IMG/VR virus record: IMGVR_UViG_3300042478_000975
Coordinates: 1-35,146 of that record
Origin: a virus
Reading direction: 5' to 3' (one strand)
Length of the DNA stretch: 35,146 nucleotides
Of the stretch, positions 1 through 8,648 are shown piece by piece. The notes below the pieces were generated by a model. It ran no database searches. It worked only from the letters and a program-made list of their open reading frames with translations, and was not told the DNA's origin. The first letter of the stretch is position 1. Each line of letters starts with the position of its first letter. The position numbers and the translations under genes are program-made.

Positions 1-1
1 G

Positions 2-193
2 AAGAATCGATATAATGATCCAACATTTCATAAACGATTTACTCTTGGTGTTGATAGAGCCAAAATGAAATTATATGATGTTGAGCAGGCTGCACAGATG
101 GGTATCGCAGATGCTGGCCATGATAAACCACTAAACACATTTGGTACAAGAGAAGAAAAACAAAAGAAATCATTTAGTGGATTTAAAGTATGA
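2..193 (+). CDS. 3' end of an unrecognised phage protein (partial)
   Basis: This reading frame enters from the left edge and ends at TGA 191-193, leaving 63 residues of a C-terminus. The tail is polar and rich in Lys, Arg and Asp, with no membrane segment or motif I can name. The next gene's ATG overlaps its stop (ATGA at 190-193), which suggests translational coupling. Without the upstream part I cannot assign a function. The open frame, the coupling and the codon use like its neighbours support it as a real gene. Confidence 0.75.
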   Translation, partial: KNRYNDPTFHKRFTLGVDRAKMKLYDVEQAAQMGIADAGHDKPLNTFGTREEKQKKSFSGFKV

Positions 194-1299
194 TAATTTC
201 CAGAGAAAATGGTTTGTATTGTGCCAAGGCCTTTCATGATTACTTTAGTAACATTGGAAGTACCGAAGAATACATGCGTGATGAGAAACTAAAGAATGTG
301 GCTGATATGCCATCTTCTTTATTTCCAATTGAAGATGATTTGTTCTCCGATTTCACAATGCACCCAAAAGATATGGATATTGAAGTATGTGAAATACCAA
401 ATGATGTTTGGGAACCATTACTTGCCATTACCAGTTCACACATTAATAAAGCACCAGTTGGTAAGAATATTCAATTGGCAGTCAAAGAAAGAAACTCAGG
501 AAAGATTCTAGGATTCATTCGTTTAGGTTCACCAGTCATCTATATGAAACCTCGTAACGACTACCTAGGACAAGTTTGGATTCAAAATGAAGATACTGCC
601 AAGCGGTTCAATACAGCTTGTGTTATGGGTTTCGTAATTGTACCATCTCAACCATTTGGTTTTAATTACCTAGGCGGTAAACTTCTATCAGCCATTTGTA
701 CCAGTCATACTGTAAGAGAAATCTGTAATAAAAAATATGATATGAATATCTGTTTATTTGAAACTACCAGTTTATATGGAAGTACCAAATCAGTATCACA
801 ATATGATGGTATGAAACCATATATTCGTTTTAAAGGTTTGACCGAATCTGATATTGTACCAATGATGCACGGCCAAAGATATATAGATTTGAAAAAGTAT
901 GTGGAAGATATAACTGGAGATTTGTTGGGTGGAGATACTTCAACAACTAGTAGAAAACTCAGGACATTTACTAAAATTATTGCTCTCACCAAAGCAGCAT
1001 TAAAAGGAACACCTGAAGGAGATGATTTCTCTTTAACGATTCAGAATGCCAAAAAGTTGACAGAAAAAAAACGATATTATATTTCTGATTATGGATTTAA
1101 GAATACTGTTGATTATATGAATTGTAAAACAGATAAACTTTTACCTGGTGAAAATTATGAGAAACATGAGTTATCCAATGTCATTGAATGGTGGCGGAGC
1201 AAAGCTATAAATAGATACGAAACTCTCAAATCTGAGGGTAGATTAAGAACAGAATTAGAAATCTGGACTTCAGGTAAAGAAATTCAAATCATTAGGTAA
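190..1299 (+). CDS. Phage protein resembling the DUF4338 / DruA family
   Basis: This is a 369-residue soluble protein whose start overlaps the previous stop. Its middle (about residues 100-230) has the order of conserved blocks I associate with DUF4338, the family of the Druantia component DruA. These are a G-x-LGF-x-R-LG-S-P strand near residue 105, R-x-x-x-LGQVW, a hydrophobic GFVIVPSQP strand, a N-YLGGKLLSA helix, then an LFETTSLYG-S-x-K-S block and PYIRFKGL. The C-terminal third is charged and helical. Seen: the motifs. Inferred: the family. The function is unknown; DruA was described in an anti-phage system, so a phage copy could interfere with such a system or do an unrelated virion or DNA job. 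Confidence 0.8.
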   Translation: MIISRENGLYCAKAFHDYFSNIGSTEEYMRDEKLKNVADMPSSLFPIEDDLFSDFTMHPKDMDIEVCEIPNDVWEPLLAITSSHINKAPVGKNIQLAVKERNSGKILGFIRLGSPVIYMKPRNDYLGQVWIQNEDTAKRFNTACVMGFVIVPSQPFGFNYLGGKLLSAICTSHTVREICNKKYDMNICLFETTSLYGSTKSVSQYDGMKPYIRFKGLTESDIVPMMHGQRYIDLKKYVEDITGDLLGGDTSTTSRKLRTFTKIIALTKAALKGTPEGDDFSLTIQNAKKLTEKKRYYISDYGFKNTVDYMNCKTDKLLPGENYEKHELSNVIEWWRSKAINRYETLKSEGRLRTELEIWTSGKEIQIIR

Positions 1300-1300
1300 A

Positions 1301-2455
1301 ATGGCCACAAAACCAACAGCAACAGAATTAACAGAAATGCAAGAAAAAACTTCTGCATGGATTTTTGACCAAGCTTTAAATTATAATAAACGATACAAAA
1401 ATGCAGAAGATATTTTAAATGATGCCAAATTTAAAAAAGAAATTATTGGAACAAATTCCAAAAAAGGCCTTTATCCTTTTGTTACATTGGAATGGGTTAA
1501 TAGTTTCTATAAACAACAAAAAAGATTTTTAGATGAGTTCTCTGATGCTAAATTTAAAGAATTTAGTGTCAAAGAAGGATTCATGGATTTCGTTTCTAAA
1601 TTAGTGAACCAAAAATATGGCATCAATAAAAAAGACGCTTGGGATCCAGCTGACGTTTGGTGTATTCAAAACGAAAGAGAAGTTGTTAAGATTATCAAAG
1701 AATCTGTTGAAAATAGTAATGACATTGAAAAATTAAATGCTACATTAAGAACACTTTTTAAAGAAAGAAAAGTTGTTGGAATATCTTTAAAACTAGTTGA
1801 TAAAAGAGTACCTGAAGCTCGGTATCAAGAAGTAAACATTAAAGATGGTGTTTTATTTGTTAGCGGTAAAAATCCAAATTTTACTATAAACAATATAAAA
1901 TGTGATTTAAAATTAAGAGAAGATGGCACATTCAAAGCAAATGATACTAGGATTTCTTTTATTGTTGTATATTCTAAAGAAAAAGTCAATTATACATTAA
2001 CTATTAGAACTTCTGGTAGAACTTATCGACCAGGCAATTTAATATTTGAATTTCAAGAGCCGGGAGGATCCGCTCAAATAGGAAAAGCACCAGTAGAATT
2101 GGTTGAGAAAGCAGCTAAAAAATATAAAATTGATTTTGTAAATGACTGGCATAAATTTCCATCTTCTACTGTTGAGTTTAATACAGAAGATAAAAAGTAT
2201 AAAGATATGTTCAATTCAATAAAGAATAATGTTGAAACTCAAATTGATTCTGATAAAGTATTCTCAGAAAACATTTTAAAGATGATGATGGATGAAAATA
2301 ATTATGGTACAGCAAATTCAAAATTGATGCAGATGAAATTTTTAGATGAACTAGTTGCTCTTCCTAAGAAAAAACTAGAAGGTTTTATAACTGACCTATT
2401 CTTTTTAGCTGAAAAACGTGGTAAAGGATTTGGTCCTTTTGGAAAATTATATTAA
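1301..2455 (+). CDS. Phage protein, possible PD-(D/E)xK-like fold
   Basis: This is a 384-residue Lys-rich protein starting one base after the previous stop. The N-terminal 100 residues are helical. Near residues 115-122 there is a DPADVW motif and, about 45 residues later, VVGISLKLV. A PxD acidic motif followed by a strand ending in (S/E)xK is the pattern seen in divergent PD-(D/E)xK nucleases, but the expected Glu is Ser here, so a nuclease call is tentative. The region near residues 195-260 looks beta-rich and includes a GG-S-A-Q-I-G-K-A-P segment. There is no signal peptide or membrane segment. Its position beside the DruA-like gene hints at a shared role, which I cannot test. Confidence 0.8.
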   Translation: MATKPTATELTEMQEKTSAWIFDQALNYNKRYKNAEDILNDAKFKKEIIGTNSKKGLYPFVTLEWVNSFYKQQKRFLDEFSDAKFKEFSVKEGFMDFVSKLVNQKYGINKKDAWDPADVWCIQNEREVVKIIKESVENSNDIEKLNATLRTLFKERKVVGISLKLVDKRVPEARYQEVNIKDGVLFVSGKNPNFTINNIKCDLKLREDGTFKANDTRISFIVVYSKEKVNYTLTIRTSGRTYRPGNLIFEFQEPGGSAQIGKAPVELVEKAAKKYKIDFVNDWHKFPSSTVEFNTEDKKYKDMFNSIKNNVETQIDSDKVFSENILKMMMDENNYGTANSKLMQMKFLDELVALPKKKLEGFITDLFFLAEKRGKGFGPFGKLY

Positions 2456-2464
2456 GGTTAAAAT

Positions 2465-2746
2465 ATGGGATTAGTAGACTTTGACCGAGTAATGAAAGAA
2501 TATGCCAATGTTGAAGATGACTTTGGTTTCTCTGCCGTATCGGAAGCAGAATATAATGCTGTCGTTAATAAGACAGCCGAAACAGCAGACGATTATAAAA
2601 CTCGTTTGGCTGAAGTAGAAAAGATGATTATTCCTTTTCTTCAGAAATTACATTCTACTGGAGAGAAAGAATACATATATTGGCCTAATCGTAAACCGAT
2701 TATTGAAAAACAAATTGAAAGAATATTGAAATTAACTAGAGATTAA
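2465..2746 (+). CDS. Small conserved-type phage protein, helical
   Basis: This 93-residue acidic protein begins nine bases after the previous gene. The N-terminus holds a DDFGFSAV stretch. Residues 30-65 look like a charged helix or coiled coil. The C-terminus has a KEYIYWPNRKPIIEKQIER segment of a type I recall from uncharacterised small proteins of T4-like phages, in which a Trp-Pro-Asn-Arg core precedes an amphipathic helix. No catalytic motif is visible and no function can be given. It separates the two preceding genes from the glycan cassette. Confidence 0.75.
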   Translation: MGLVDFDRVMKEYANVEDDFGFSAVSEAEYNAVVNKTAETADDYKTRLAEVEKMIIPFLQKLHSTGEKEYIYWPNRKPIIEKQIERILKLTRD

Positions 2747-2749
2747 ATT

Positions 2750-3463
2750 ATGTCCGCTACTGTGATTATACCAACTACTGGTTCGCCAGAGATAAAAACT
2801 GCCGTTGAATCCGTTTTAAACCAAAGTTATCCTACTGAATGTTATGTTGTCGTTGATGGTGTTGAACACATGGACAAAACATTAGAGGCATTGGGTTCAG
2901 CTGTAGATGATGTGAGAGTTCATATCTGTGCTTTACCAATCAATGTCGGTGCCAATGGATTTTATGGTCACCGTATCTATGCTGCTTTTACACACCTAGT
3001 CAATACACAATATGTTGCCTATCTCGACCAAGACAATTGGTTATATCGGTCTCATGTTGAAAATTGTATTAAAACCATCAATACACGAAGTTTAGATTGG
3101 TGTTATTCTTTACGACAAGTTTATAATAAAGCAGGTAAGTTTGTTTCCTTTGATGACTGTGAATCGTTAGGTATTTGGCCAACATATCATGGGGTTCATC
3201 ATATAGATACTAATTGTTACTTCATTAAAACAGAAGTAGCAAATAAAATTGCAAGTGTTTGGCATGGTGGTTGGGGACAAGATAGAGTATTTTTACAAGC
3301 AATCACAAAACACTTTCCCAAATTCTATTGCACAGGTGAATATACAACCTGTTATAGAGTAGATGGTGGTAAAGGTTCTGTCACAGCAGAATTCTTTGAA
3401 AATGGTAATAAAGTAATGAATGAAAAATATAATGGAGAATACCCATGGCGCAAAAAAGCCTAA
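2750..3463 (+). CDS. Family 2-like glycosyltransferase
   Basis: This 237-residue protein has the GT-A start typical of GT2 enzymes: a beta strand (SATVIIPTTG), then a helix with ESVLNQSYP, then YVVVDG. The metal/nucleotide-sugar motif is D93-Q-D95 in YLDQDNW. Downstream, a GWGQDR segment with an acidic residue could supply the catalytic base. GT2 enzymes move a sugar from a nucleotide-sugar donor to an acceptor; the acceptor here is unknown. It is the first of nine coupled glycan genes. There is no membrane segment, so it should be cytoplasmic. Length is short but enough for the catalytic domain. Confidence 0.9.
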   Translation: MSATVIIPTTGSPEIKTAVESVLNQSYPTECYVVVDGVEHMDKTLEALGSAVDDVRVHICALPINVGANGFYGHRIYAAFTHLVNTQYVAYLDQDNWLYRSHVENCIKTINTRSLDWCYSLRQVYNKAGKFVSFDDCESLGIWPTYHGVHHIDTNCYFIKTEVANKIASVWHGGWGQDRVFLQAITKHFPKFYCTGEYTTCYRVDGGKGSVTAEFFENGNKVMNEKYNGEYPWRKKA

Positions 3464-4293
3464 TAATCGGTGCATTTACAAACTATAATTACAATCAATT
3501 AAAACCTTGGGTTGAATCAATTGATGAATGTGGTTTTACTGGCGATAAAGCCATGGTTGTGGGTGATGCCTCACAAGAAACTATTGGTGAATTAATCAAA
3601 CGAAATTTCATCATCATTAAGATGCATGATATTAAAGCACCAGTTCATGTGGCTCGCTTTCTTACCATCTACGACTTTCTCAAAAACACTTGGCAGAATT
3701 ATAATCATGTGGTGACTACAGATGTTAAAGATGTTTATTTTCAAACAAATCCAATCACTTGGTTAGAATTAAATCTCAAAGGTAAAAAATTGGTTGCCGG
3801 TTCAGAAGGCATGAGATACAAAGACGAACCATGGGGTAATGAGAATCTCATGCAAGCCTATGGACCTTATGTTCATGAATTATTTAAAAATAATGAGATA
3901 TACAATGTAGGAACAATCGGTGGTGTGTCTGAATATGTAAAAGATATGATGTTCAACATTTTGTTCAATGCAATCAACCGACCTATTCCTATTTGTGACC
4001 AAGCGGTCTATAATGTTCTGATTCAAACACAACCATTTAAAGATGTAACTTACTTTGCCAAACAATTAGATGGTTGGGCTTGTCAGGCTGGCACAACAGT
4101 TGACCCATCTAAAATTGAATCGTTTAGGCCACATCTGTTAGAATCAGAACCAAAGTTTGAAGATGGTATTGTTAAGACATCATTAGGCAGAACATTCGCA
4201 ATCGTGCATCAATATGACCGTGTGCCTGCATGGAAAGAACACATCAAACAAAAATATCAACAAGAAGAACTTATTACTTTTAGGACAAAATAA
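3445..4293 (+). CDS. Glycosyltransferase-like protein with a DVKDV motif
   Basis: This 282-residue protein overlaps the previous gene by 19 bases; a GGAGA ribosome site precedes the ATG. It starts with a Rossmann-like strand (LIIGAFTNY). Near residue 92 it has TTDVKDVYFQTNP, a D-x-x-D motif after a hydrophobic strand like the metal-binding motif of GT-A transferases in phage and bacterial surface-glycan clusters. Later segments YNVGTIGG and CDQAVYN resemble the acceptor-side part of such enzymes, and the C-terminus has AIVHQYDR. The sugar and acceptor cannot be read. Context inside the glycan cassette supports the role. Confidence 0.85.
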   Translation: MAQKSLIIGAFTNYNYNQLKPWVESIDECGFTGDKAMVVGDASQETIGELIKRNFIIIKMHDIKAPVHVARFLTIYDFLKNTWQNYNHVVTTDVKDVYFQTNPITWLELNLKGKKLVAGSEGMRYKDEPWGNENLMQAYGPYVHELFKNNEIYNVGTIGGVSEYVKDMMFNILFNAINRPIPICDQAVYNVLIQTQPFKDVTYFAKQLDGWACQAGTTVDPSKIESFRPHLLESEPKFEDGIVKTSLGRTFAIVHQYDRVPAWKEHIKQKYQQEELITFRTK

Positions 4294-4823
4294 TGGACTT
4301 TGAAAAAGAATATCAAGATGCCTGTGTGAGGGATACGGACATACACGAACATTTACCAACATTATCTGAACTGACATCACAATGCACTCATGTTACAGAA
4401 TTGGGTGTGGGTTGGGCTCAAAGCACTCGTGCATTTCTACGCCACGATATTGAACTACACAGTTATGAATTTATGCCTCTACCAGGTATTTGTGAGTTTT
4501 TTGAAGAAGCCAGAAATGCTGGCCGTAATGTAACACTTCATGTTGATGATACCCGTAAAGTTAAAATTGCAGAAACCGATTTGATGCTGGTGGATAGTCT
4601 ACATATCTATGAACAGGTACAAAAAGAATTAGAATTGCACGCAGGTAAAGTTCGTAAATATCTTTTATTTCACGATACTACATTATTTGCCGACCAAGGT
4701 GAATTTGGTGGCAAAGGTATTTGGCCAGCAGTTCAAGAATTCATTGATTCTCATCCCGAGTGGCAATTAGTTGAACGCAGAACTAATAATAATGGATTAA
4801 CCATTTTAAAAAGATTAATATGA
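4293..4823 (+). CDS. Class I SAM-dependent methyltransferase
   Basis: This 176-residue protein starts on the last base of the previous stop. VTELGVGWAQSTRAFL (near residues 33-48) is motif I of the Rossmann methyltransferase fold, with the glycine-rich SAM loop. An acidic residue ends the second strand region (LHSYEFMP), and LMLVDSLHIYEQV is motif IV. The later KYLLFHDTT fits the third conserved strand. It resembles the small methyltransferases found with sugar enzymes (Methyltransf_24 or CmcI-like). The substrate is probably a glycan or nucleotide-sugar by context, which is an inference. Confidence 0.87.
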   Translation: MDFEKEYQDACVRDTDIHEHLPTLSELTSQCTHVTELGVGWAQSTRAFLRHDIELHSYEFMPLPGICEFFEEARNAGRNVTLHVDDTRKVKIAETDLMLVDSLHIYEQVQKELELHAGKVRKYLLFHDTTLFADQGEFGGKGIWPAVQEFIDSHPEWQLVERRTNNNGLTILKRLI

Positions 4824-5821
4824 AAATTTTTATTACAGGAATAGCCGGTTTTCTTGGCAGTCATTTGGCTGATCGAATGTTAGAACTTGGCCATAAAGTT
4901 GTAGGTAACGACACTTTGATTGGTGGTTATCGTGATAATGTGCCTAAGAAAGCAACACTATATGTTGTGGATTGTTGCGATATAGAAAAAATGACTTACG
5001 TTATGGAAGGATGTGATGTTGTCATTCATACTGCCGCCACAGCACATGAAGGTCTTTCTGTATTCAGTCCTAGTTTTATTACCAAAAATATTTTTGAGGC
5101 TTCTGTTGCAACAATCTCAGCAGCCATTCAAAATAAAGTAAAACGATTTGTATATTGCACTTCAATGGCACGATATGGTAATCAACCCCATCCTTTCACC
5201 GAAGATATGACACCACAACCAGTTGACCCATATGGTGTTGCTAAAGTTGCTGGTGAAGATGTATTAAAGATTCTTTGTGAAACTCACGGCATGGAATGGA
5301 ACATTGCTGTGCCACACAATATTGTTGGTCCCCGTCAAAAGTATGATGACCCATTCCGCAATGTAATGAGCATTATGATTAATCGTAATCTGCGTGGCCT
5401 GCCTGCAATCATTTATGGTGATGGTCAACAAACCCGTTGTTTCTCTTATGTTGATGACTGTGTTGGTTCTTTAGAAAAAATGGCACTTGATCCTAAAGTT
5501 GTCAGTCAGATTATTAATATTGGGCCTGATGATGGCACAGTTACAATTAAAGAACTTTCCAAATTAGTAGCAGATGCAACAGGTTTCACCGGTGAGGCAA
5601 TTCATATGCCAGATAGGCCAAGAGAGGTGAAACACGCAGATTGCTCTGCCGATAAGGCTCGTTGGTTATTGAACTATGAAACCAAAACAACATTACAACA
5701 ATCTATACAAGAAACAGTTGATTATATTAAAGCAAAAGGTCCTAAACCATTTGACTATGCTTATCCGTTAGAAATTATTACCGATAAAACTCCTAAAACT
5801 TGGTCTGAAAGATTAATGTAA
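4820..5821 (+). CDS. NAD-dependent nucleotide-sugar epimerase/dehydratase
   Basis: This 333-residue extended short-chain dehydrogenase carries the NAD-binding G7-x-x-G10-x-x-G13 loop in ITGIAGFLGSH, an acidic residue after beta2, and the catalytic triad Ser115 (YCTSMARYG), Tyr138 and Lys142 (PYGVAKVAGED). The C-terminal half has the IINIGPDDGTVTI segment and R-x-R-E residues expected for a nucleotide-sugar pocket. The family interconverts or dehydrates UDP-, GDP- or dTDP-sugars; the exact substrate is not readable. It overlaps the methyltransferase by four bases (ATGA) and likely supplies a modified sugar to the transferases around it. Confidence 0.95.
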   Translation: MKIFITGIAGFLGSHLADRMLELGHKVVGNDTLIGGYRDNVPKKATLYVVDCCDIEKMTYVMEGCDVVIHTAATAHEGLSVFSPSFITKNIFEASVATISAAIQNKVKRFVYCTSMARYGNQPHPFTEDMTPQPVDPYGVAKVAGEDVLKILCETHGMEWNIAVPHNIVGPRQKYDDPFRNVMSIMINRNLRGLPAIIYGDGQQTRCFSYVDDCVGSLEKMALDPKVVSQIINIGPDDGTVTIKELSKLVADATGFTGEAIHMPDRPREVKHADCSADKARWLLNYETKTTLQQSIQETVDYIKAKGPKPFDYAYPLEIITDKTPKTWSERLM

Positions 5822-6579
5822 TGGCTTCTATATCATTTCTTCATTTGGCTTCTGCTGGTAAAAAAGTATCAACCGAAAAAATTGTAGAGAATATCCGTAA
5901 ACATCATTTTGATTACTATTTTTTAGGTTCAGATTGTGCAGATGATTTATCTGATATTGCGCAAAAATTTAATTGTCGTTATCAATACTTTGAAGATAAA
6001 CTTGGTTATCCAAGTTATAATTTAGAAAAGGTATTGGTTTGGTTTGAAAGATTTAAATTTGCCTGTGAACAGACTTACACATCTCATATAATGATGGTTG
6101 AAGATGATGTTTGGATTAAAAAATCTCCTATTACTGTGAAAGATGATTGGGAAATGGCCGGATGGAATATTAAAGTTGGTAATATTATTCCCGACAACAT
6201 CATTGATAGCATTACAGAGTTCTCTGGTAAACGACCTTTGACGAATCAATATGGTTGTGGTGGAGGTTCAATTTTTAAAGTTTCTACCTTTTTAGAAAAT
6301 TATGACCGAGTAATTGATTGGTTTAAAAAGAATCACAATACTTTTCAACAACAATATAATCCACTAGGTTTCATGGATTGTTACATGGTAGTTTACTATA
6401 TGTTGTGTGGAAAAGATTATAGTGTTAATCCGTATTTGACAGATACACACCATCACCAAAAAGGATTTAATTTTGATAAGTTTGTGGAAGAACAACCAGA
6501 ACATATTGAAATAATCAATAATTATAAAAAATATTATTGGCCGGAGAATAATGATGTACTCACTTTTAACACAGTATGA
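5821..6579 (+). CDS. Putative glycosyltransferase (GT-A-like)
   Basis: This 252-residue protein starts on the last base of the epimerase stop. It opens with a strand (ISFLHLASAG) and has MMVEDDVWI near residue 91, an acidic cluster after a hydrophobic strand that fits the donor/metal site of GT-A transferases. Further on come a NQYGCGGGSIFK loop and a MDCYMV helix like the acceptor-side part of these enzymes, and a THHHQKG tail segment. No membrane anchor is visible. Substrates are unknown; the call rests on the acidic motif and the cassette context. Confidence 0.75.
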   Translation: MASISFLHLASAGKKVSTEKIVENIRKHHFDYYFLGSDCADDLSDIAQKFNCRYQYFEDKLGYPSYNLEKVLVWFERFKFACEQTYTSHIMMVEDDVWIKKSPITVKDDWEMAGWNIKVGNIIPDNIIDSITEFSGKRPLTNQYGCGGGSIFKVSTFLENYDRVIDWFKKNHNTFQQQYNPLGFMDCYMVVYYMLCGKDYSVNPYLTDTHHHQKGFNFDKFVEEQPEHIEIINNYKKYYWPENNDVLTFNTV

Positions 6580-7120
6580 AGAAAATCGGCCTAGGTATTT
6601 GGACACAGACAAAGAACATCCTAGTCATGAATATATAAGTAAATTCTATACCTTTGAATTTGAGAAATATAAAAACAAACAAATTAATATTTTAGAAATT
6701 GGTTGTGCTTCTGGTGGTAGTTTGTTATTATGGTCAGATTATTTTCCTCATGCAACAATATATGGTGTTGATAGTGGCCAAGATGCAAGATTTAAACGAT
6801 GTAAAAGTTCTACCGCAGGCAATAATAGAATAAAATTGTATGAAGCGAGTGGTTATAATCCTGATTTGGTAAATGCATTGCCAAATTTTGATATAATTAT
6901 TGATGACGGCCCACACACAAAAGAAAGTCATTTACAGTTTTTAGATTTATATGTAAATAAATTAAACCGAAGTGGTGTTTTAATTATTGAAGATGTGGAA
7001 AATATATCTTATGGTATAGAGTATAGTAAAAAGTTAACCTCAGATTTTCAATATGCAACACTTGACATTAATACAAAAAAAGAGTATAATAGTATTTTAT
7101 TTGTAGCAAGAAAAATATGA
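6551..7120 (+). CDS. Class I SAM-dependent methyltransferase, second copy
   Basis: This 189-residue protein overlaps the preceding gene by 29 bases. Two consecutive ATGs (6551 and 6554) are possible starts; the second is better spaced from the GGAG at 6543-6546. ILEIGCASGGSLLLW is motif I, TIYGVDSG holds the acidic residue that binds the SAM ribose, and FDIIIDDGPH is motif IV with DDG. GVLIIEDVE follows as the next strand. It belongs to the same broad family as the methyltransferase at 4293, but sequence similarity is limited to the motifs, so it is not a recent duplication. Confidence 0.88.
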   Translation: MMYSLLTQYEENRPRYLDTDKEHPSHEYISKFYTFEFEKYKNKQINILEIGCASGGSLLLWSDYFPHATIYGVDSGQDARFKRCKSSTAGNNRIKLYEASGYNPDLVNALPNFDIIIDDGPHTKESHLQFLDLYVNKLNRSGVLIIEDVENISYGIEYSKKLTSDFQYATLDINTKKEYNSILFVARKI

Positions 7121-7911
7121 ATGACATTACAATAGTTACCGCTTTCTTTGACATTGGTCGTGGTGATTGGACACCAGATAAAGGTTTGCCCCATTATCTA
7201 CACAGAACCAATAAAACTTATTTTGACAGGTTTAGTCATATGGCCAAACTTGACAACCCAATGGTCGTCTTTACATCAAAAGAATTTATAAATGATATAA
7301 AGTTCATAAGACAAGATAGACCAACAGAAATTCTAGCGATTGATTTTCCTAATAGTTTTGAAAAACTTAGAGAAGAAATTACTAAGGTACAAAAAGACCC
7401 ACAATATCAAGCCAAAATAAATCCCATTCAAGTAAAAAATCCAGAATATTGGAATGCTGACTACGTTCTCGTCAATTTACTAAAATCTTCTTTCGTTACG
7501 AAAGCCATGCAAACAAACTTAATAAAAACAGATTTGGTTGCTTGGTTAGATTTTGGTTATTGCCGTGAAGAATCTACTCGTAATAATGTAAAGAAATGGC
7601 AATATCCTTTTGATAAAGATAAAATTCATTTCTTTAATTTAAAAGATTGGCAAGAAGGAATATATATTGAAGATGTAATTTTCAACAATGATGTTCATGT
7701 TACTGGACCATGTATTGTTGCAGGTAAAGATATGTGGCCCATATTGGAACAATTAGTTCACCATAATGTTGGTGAGTTAATTAAAAATAATTTAATAGAT
7801 GATGACCAGACATTACTGTTGATGTCATATCTACAGAAACCAGAATTGTTTGAACTACACAAAGTTTCTAGTAATGACTGGTTTGTTGCTTTTAAGGAAT
7901 TTAATGAATGA
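7117..7911 (+). CDS. HtrL/YibB-family protein (putative glycosyltransferase)
   Basis: This 264-residue protein overlaps the methyltransferase by four bases. Its N-terminus ITIVTAFFDIGRGDW is the hallmark of the HtrL/YibB family, proteins found in LPS-core and surface-glycan clusters. Further family-like blocks are MVVFTSK, the WNADYVLVNLLKSSFVTKA helix, and VAWLDFGYCRE with an acidic motif. The biochemical role of HtrL/YibB is not settled to my knowledge; a glycosyltransferase-type fold is usual for its context. It fits the cassette as a surface-glycan gene. Confidence 0.88.
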   Translation: MNDITIVTAFFDIGRGDWTPDKGLPHYLHRTNKTYFDRFSHMAKLDNPMVVFTSKEFINDIKFIRQDRPTEILAIDFPNSFEKLREEITKVQKDPQYQAKINPIQVKNPEYWNADYVLVNLLKSSFVTKAMQTNLIKTDLVAWLDFGYCREESTRNNVKKWQYPFDKDKIHFFNLKDWQEGIYIEDVIFNNDVHVTGPCIVAGKDMWPILEQLVHHNVGELIKNNLIDDDQTLLLMSYLQKPELFELHKVSSNDWFVAFKEFNE

Positions 7912-8648
7912 AAATATATCTTAATGGAACTGCCAACTTAGGCGACTTTTTGAATGGTTTACCTGTTCTTTCTGGCATCAGTAAGTCGTATGGTAAGTTT
8001 GATTTAATTATTAAACATGAAATGAAGAAGTTCAAAGGACTAAAAGAACTCTTAGTGTATCAAGACATCTTCAGTAGCGTTGAATTTGATGCTGACATAT
8101 TCTTTATGGGTGCAATACCAATGAGTAGTTGGCCAACCAGAGAAGATAAAAGTGATCCGAATCGTCCAATTGAAACTTGTCGTTATGAGAACTTTATGAA
8201 AGATAATCATAAGATGACATTTAGAGTTGATGATGATTTCACAGTAAAAACACCAGAGTATGATATTGTTGTGAAAGATACATATTATGTTGGTGATAGA
8301 TGGTCGATTGGCAATATTGATACTCGTAGAGAAACTCATGTATTATCACATTTAAAAGATTGTGAATTTATTGATTTCAACCGACCAATGTTAGAAAATG
8401 TTTACATCATTAAAAATCTAAAAAAACCTTTTATCACCAACTTTACTGGTGTTGGTATGTTAGCCGACCTCTGTAATGTTTCGCTATATTGTGTTTGGAA
8501 AGCAGAAGATTGGAAACCAGAGTTTCGTGTAGGTGATAATGTATCATGGGACGATGGAAAAGATATCAATAAAGTATTTGAAAAACATTTCTATCTCAAT
8601 CGCAAAGGAAAATTGGTTCACGCAAATGAACTACAAAAATTATTATGA
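7908..8648 (+). CDS. Glycosyltransferase family 9-like protein (heptosyltransferase type)
   Basis: This 246-residue protein overlaps the YibB-like gene by four bases. The N-terminus IYLNGTANLGDFLNGLPVL matches the GT9/heptosyltransferase start, in which a strand is followed by G-D-x-x-x-x-x-P. The end has ITNFTGVGMLADLCNVSLY, like the GT9 donor-side block in which a G-x-x-H/L-A motif precedes a strand. At about 250 residues it is shorter than usual cellular GT9 enzymes (about 340). The normal His of that block is absent, so activity is uncertain. Confidence 0.7.
   Translation: MKIYLNGTANLGDFLNGLPVLSGISKSYGKFDLIIKHEMKKFKGLKELLVYQDIFSSVEFDADIFFMGAIPMSSWPTREDKSDPNRPIETCRYENFMKDNHKMTFRVDDDFTVKTPEYDIVVKDTYYVGDRWSIGNIDTRRETHVLSHLKDCEFIDFNRPMLENVYIIKNLKKPFITNFTGVGMLADLCNVSLYCVWKAEDWKPEFRVGDNVSWDDGKDINKVFEKHFYLNRKGKLVHANELQKLL

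Noticed and set aside
1206-1213. TATAAATA inside the DruA-like gene as a late promoter
   Set aside because: It lies in coding sequence about 90 bases before the next ATG. In AT-rich DNA of this length a few chance copies of TATAAATA are expected, so it is not called.
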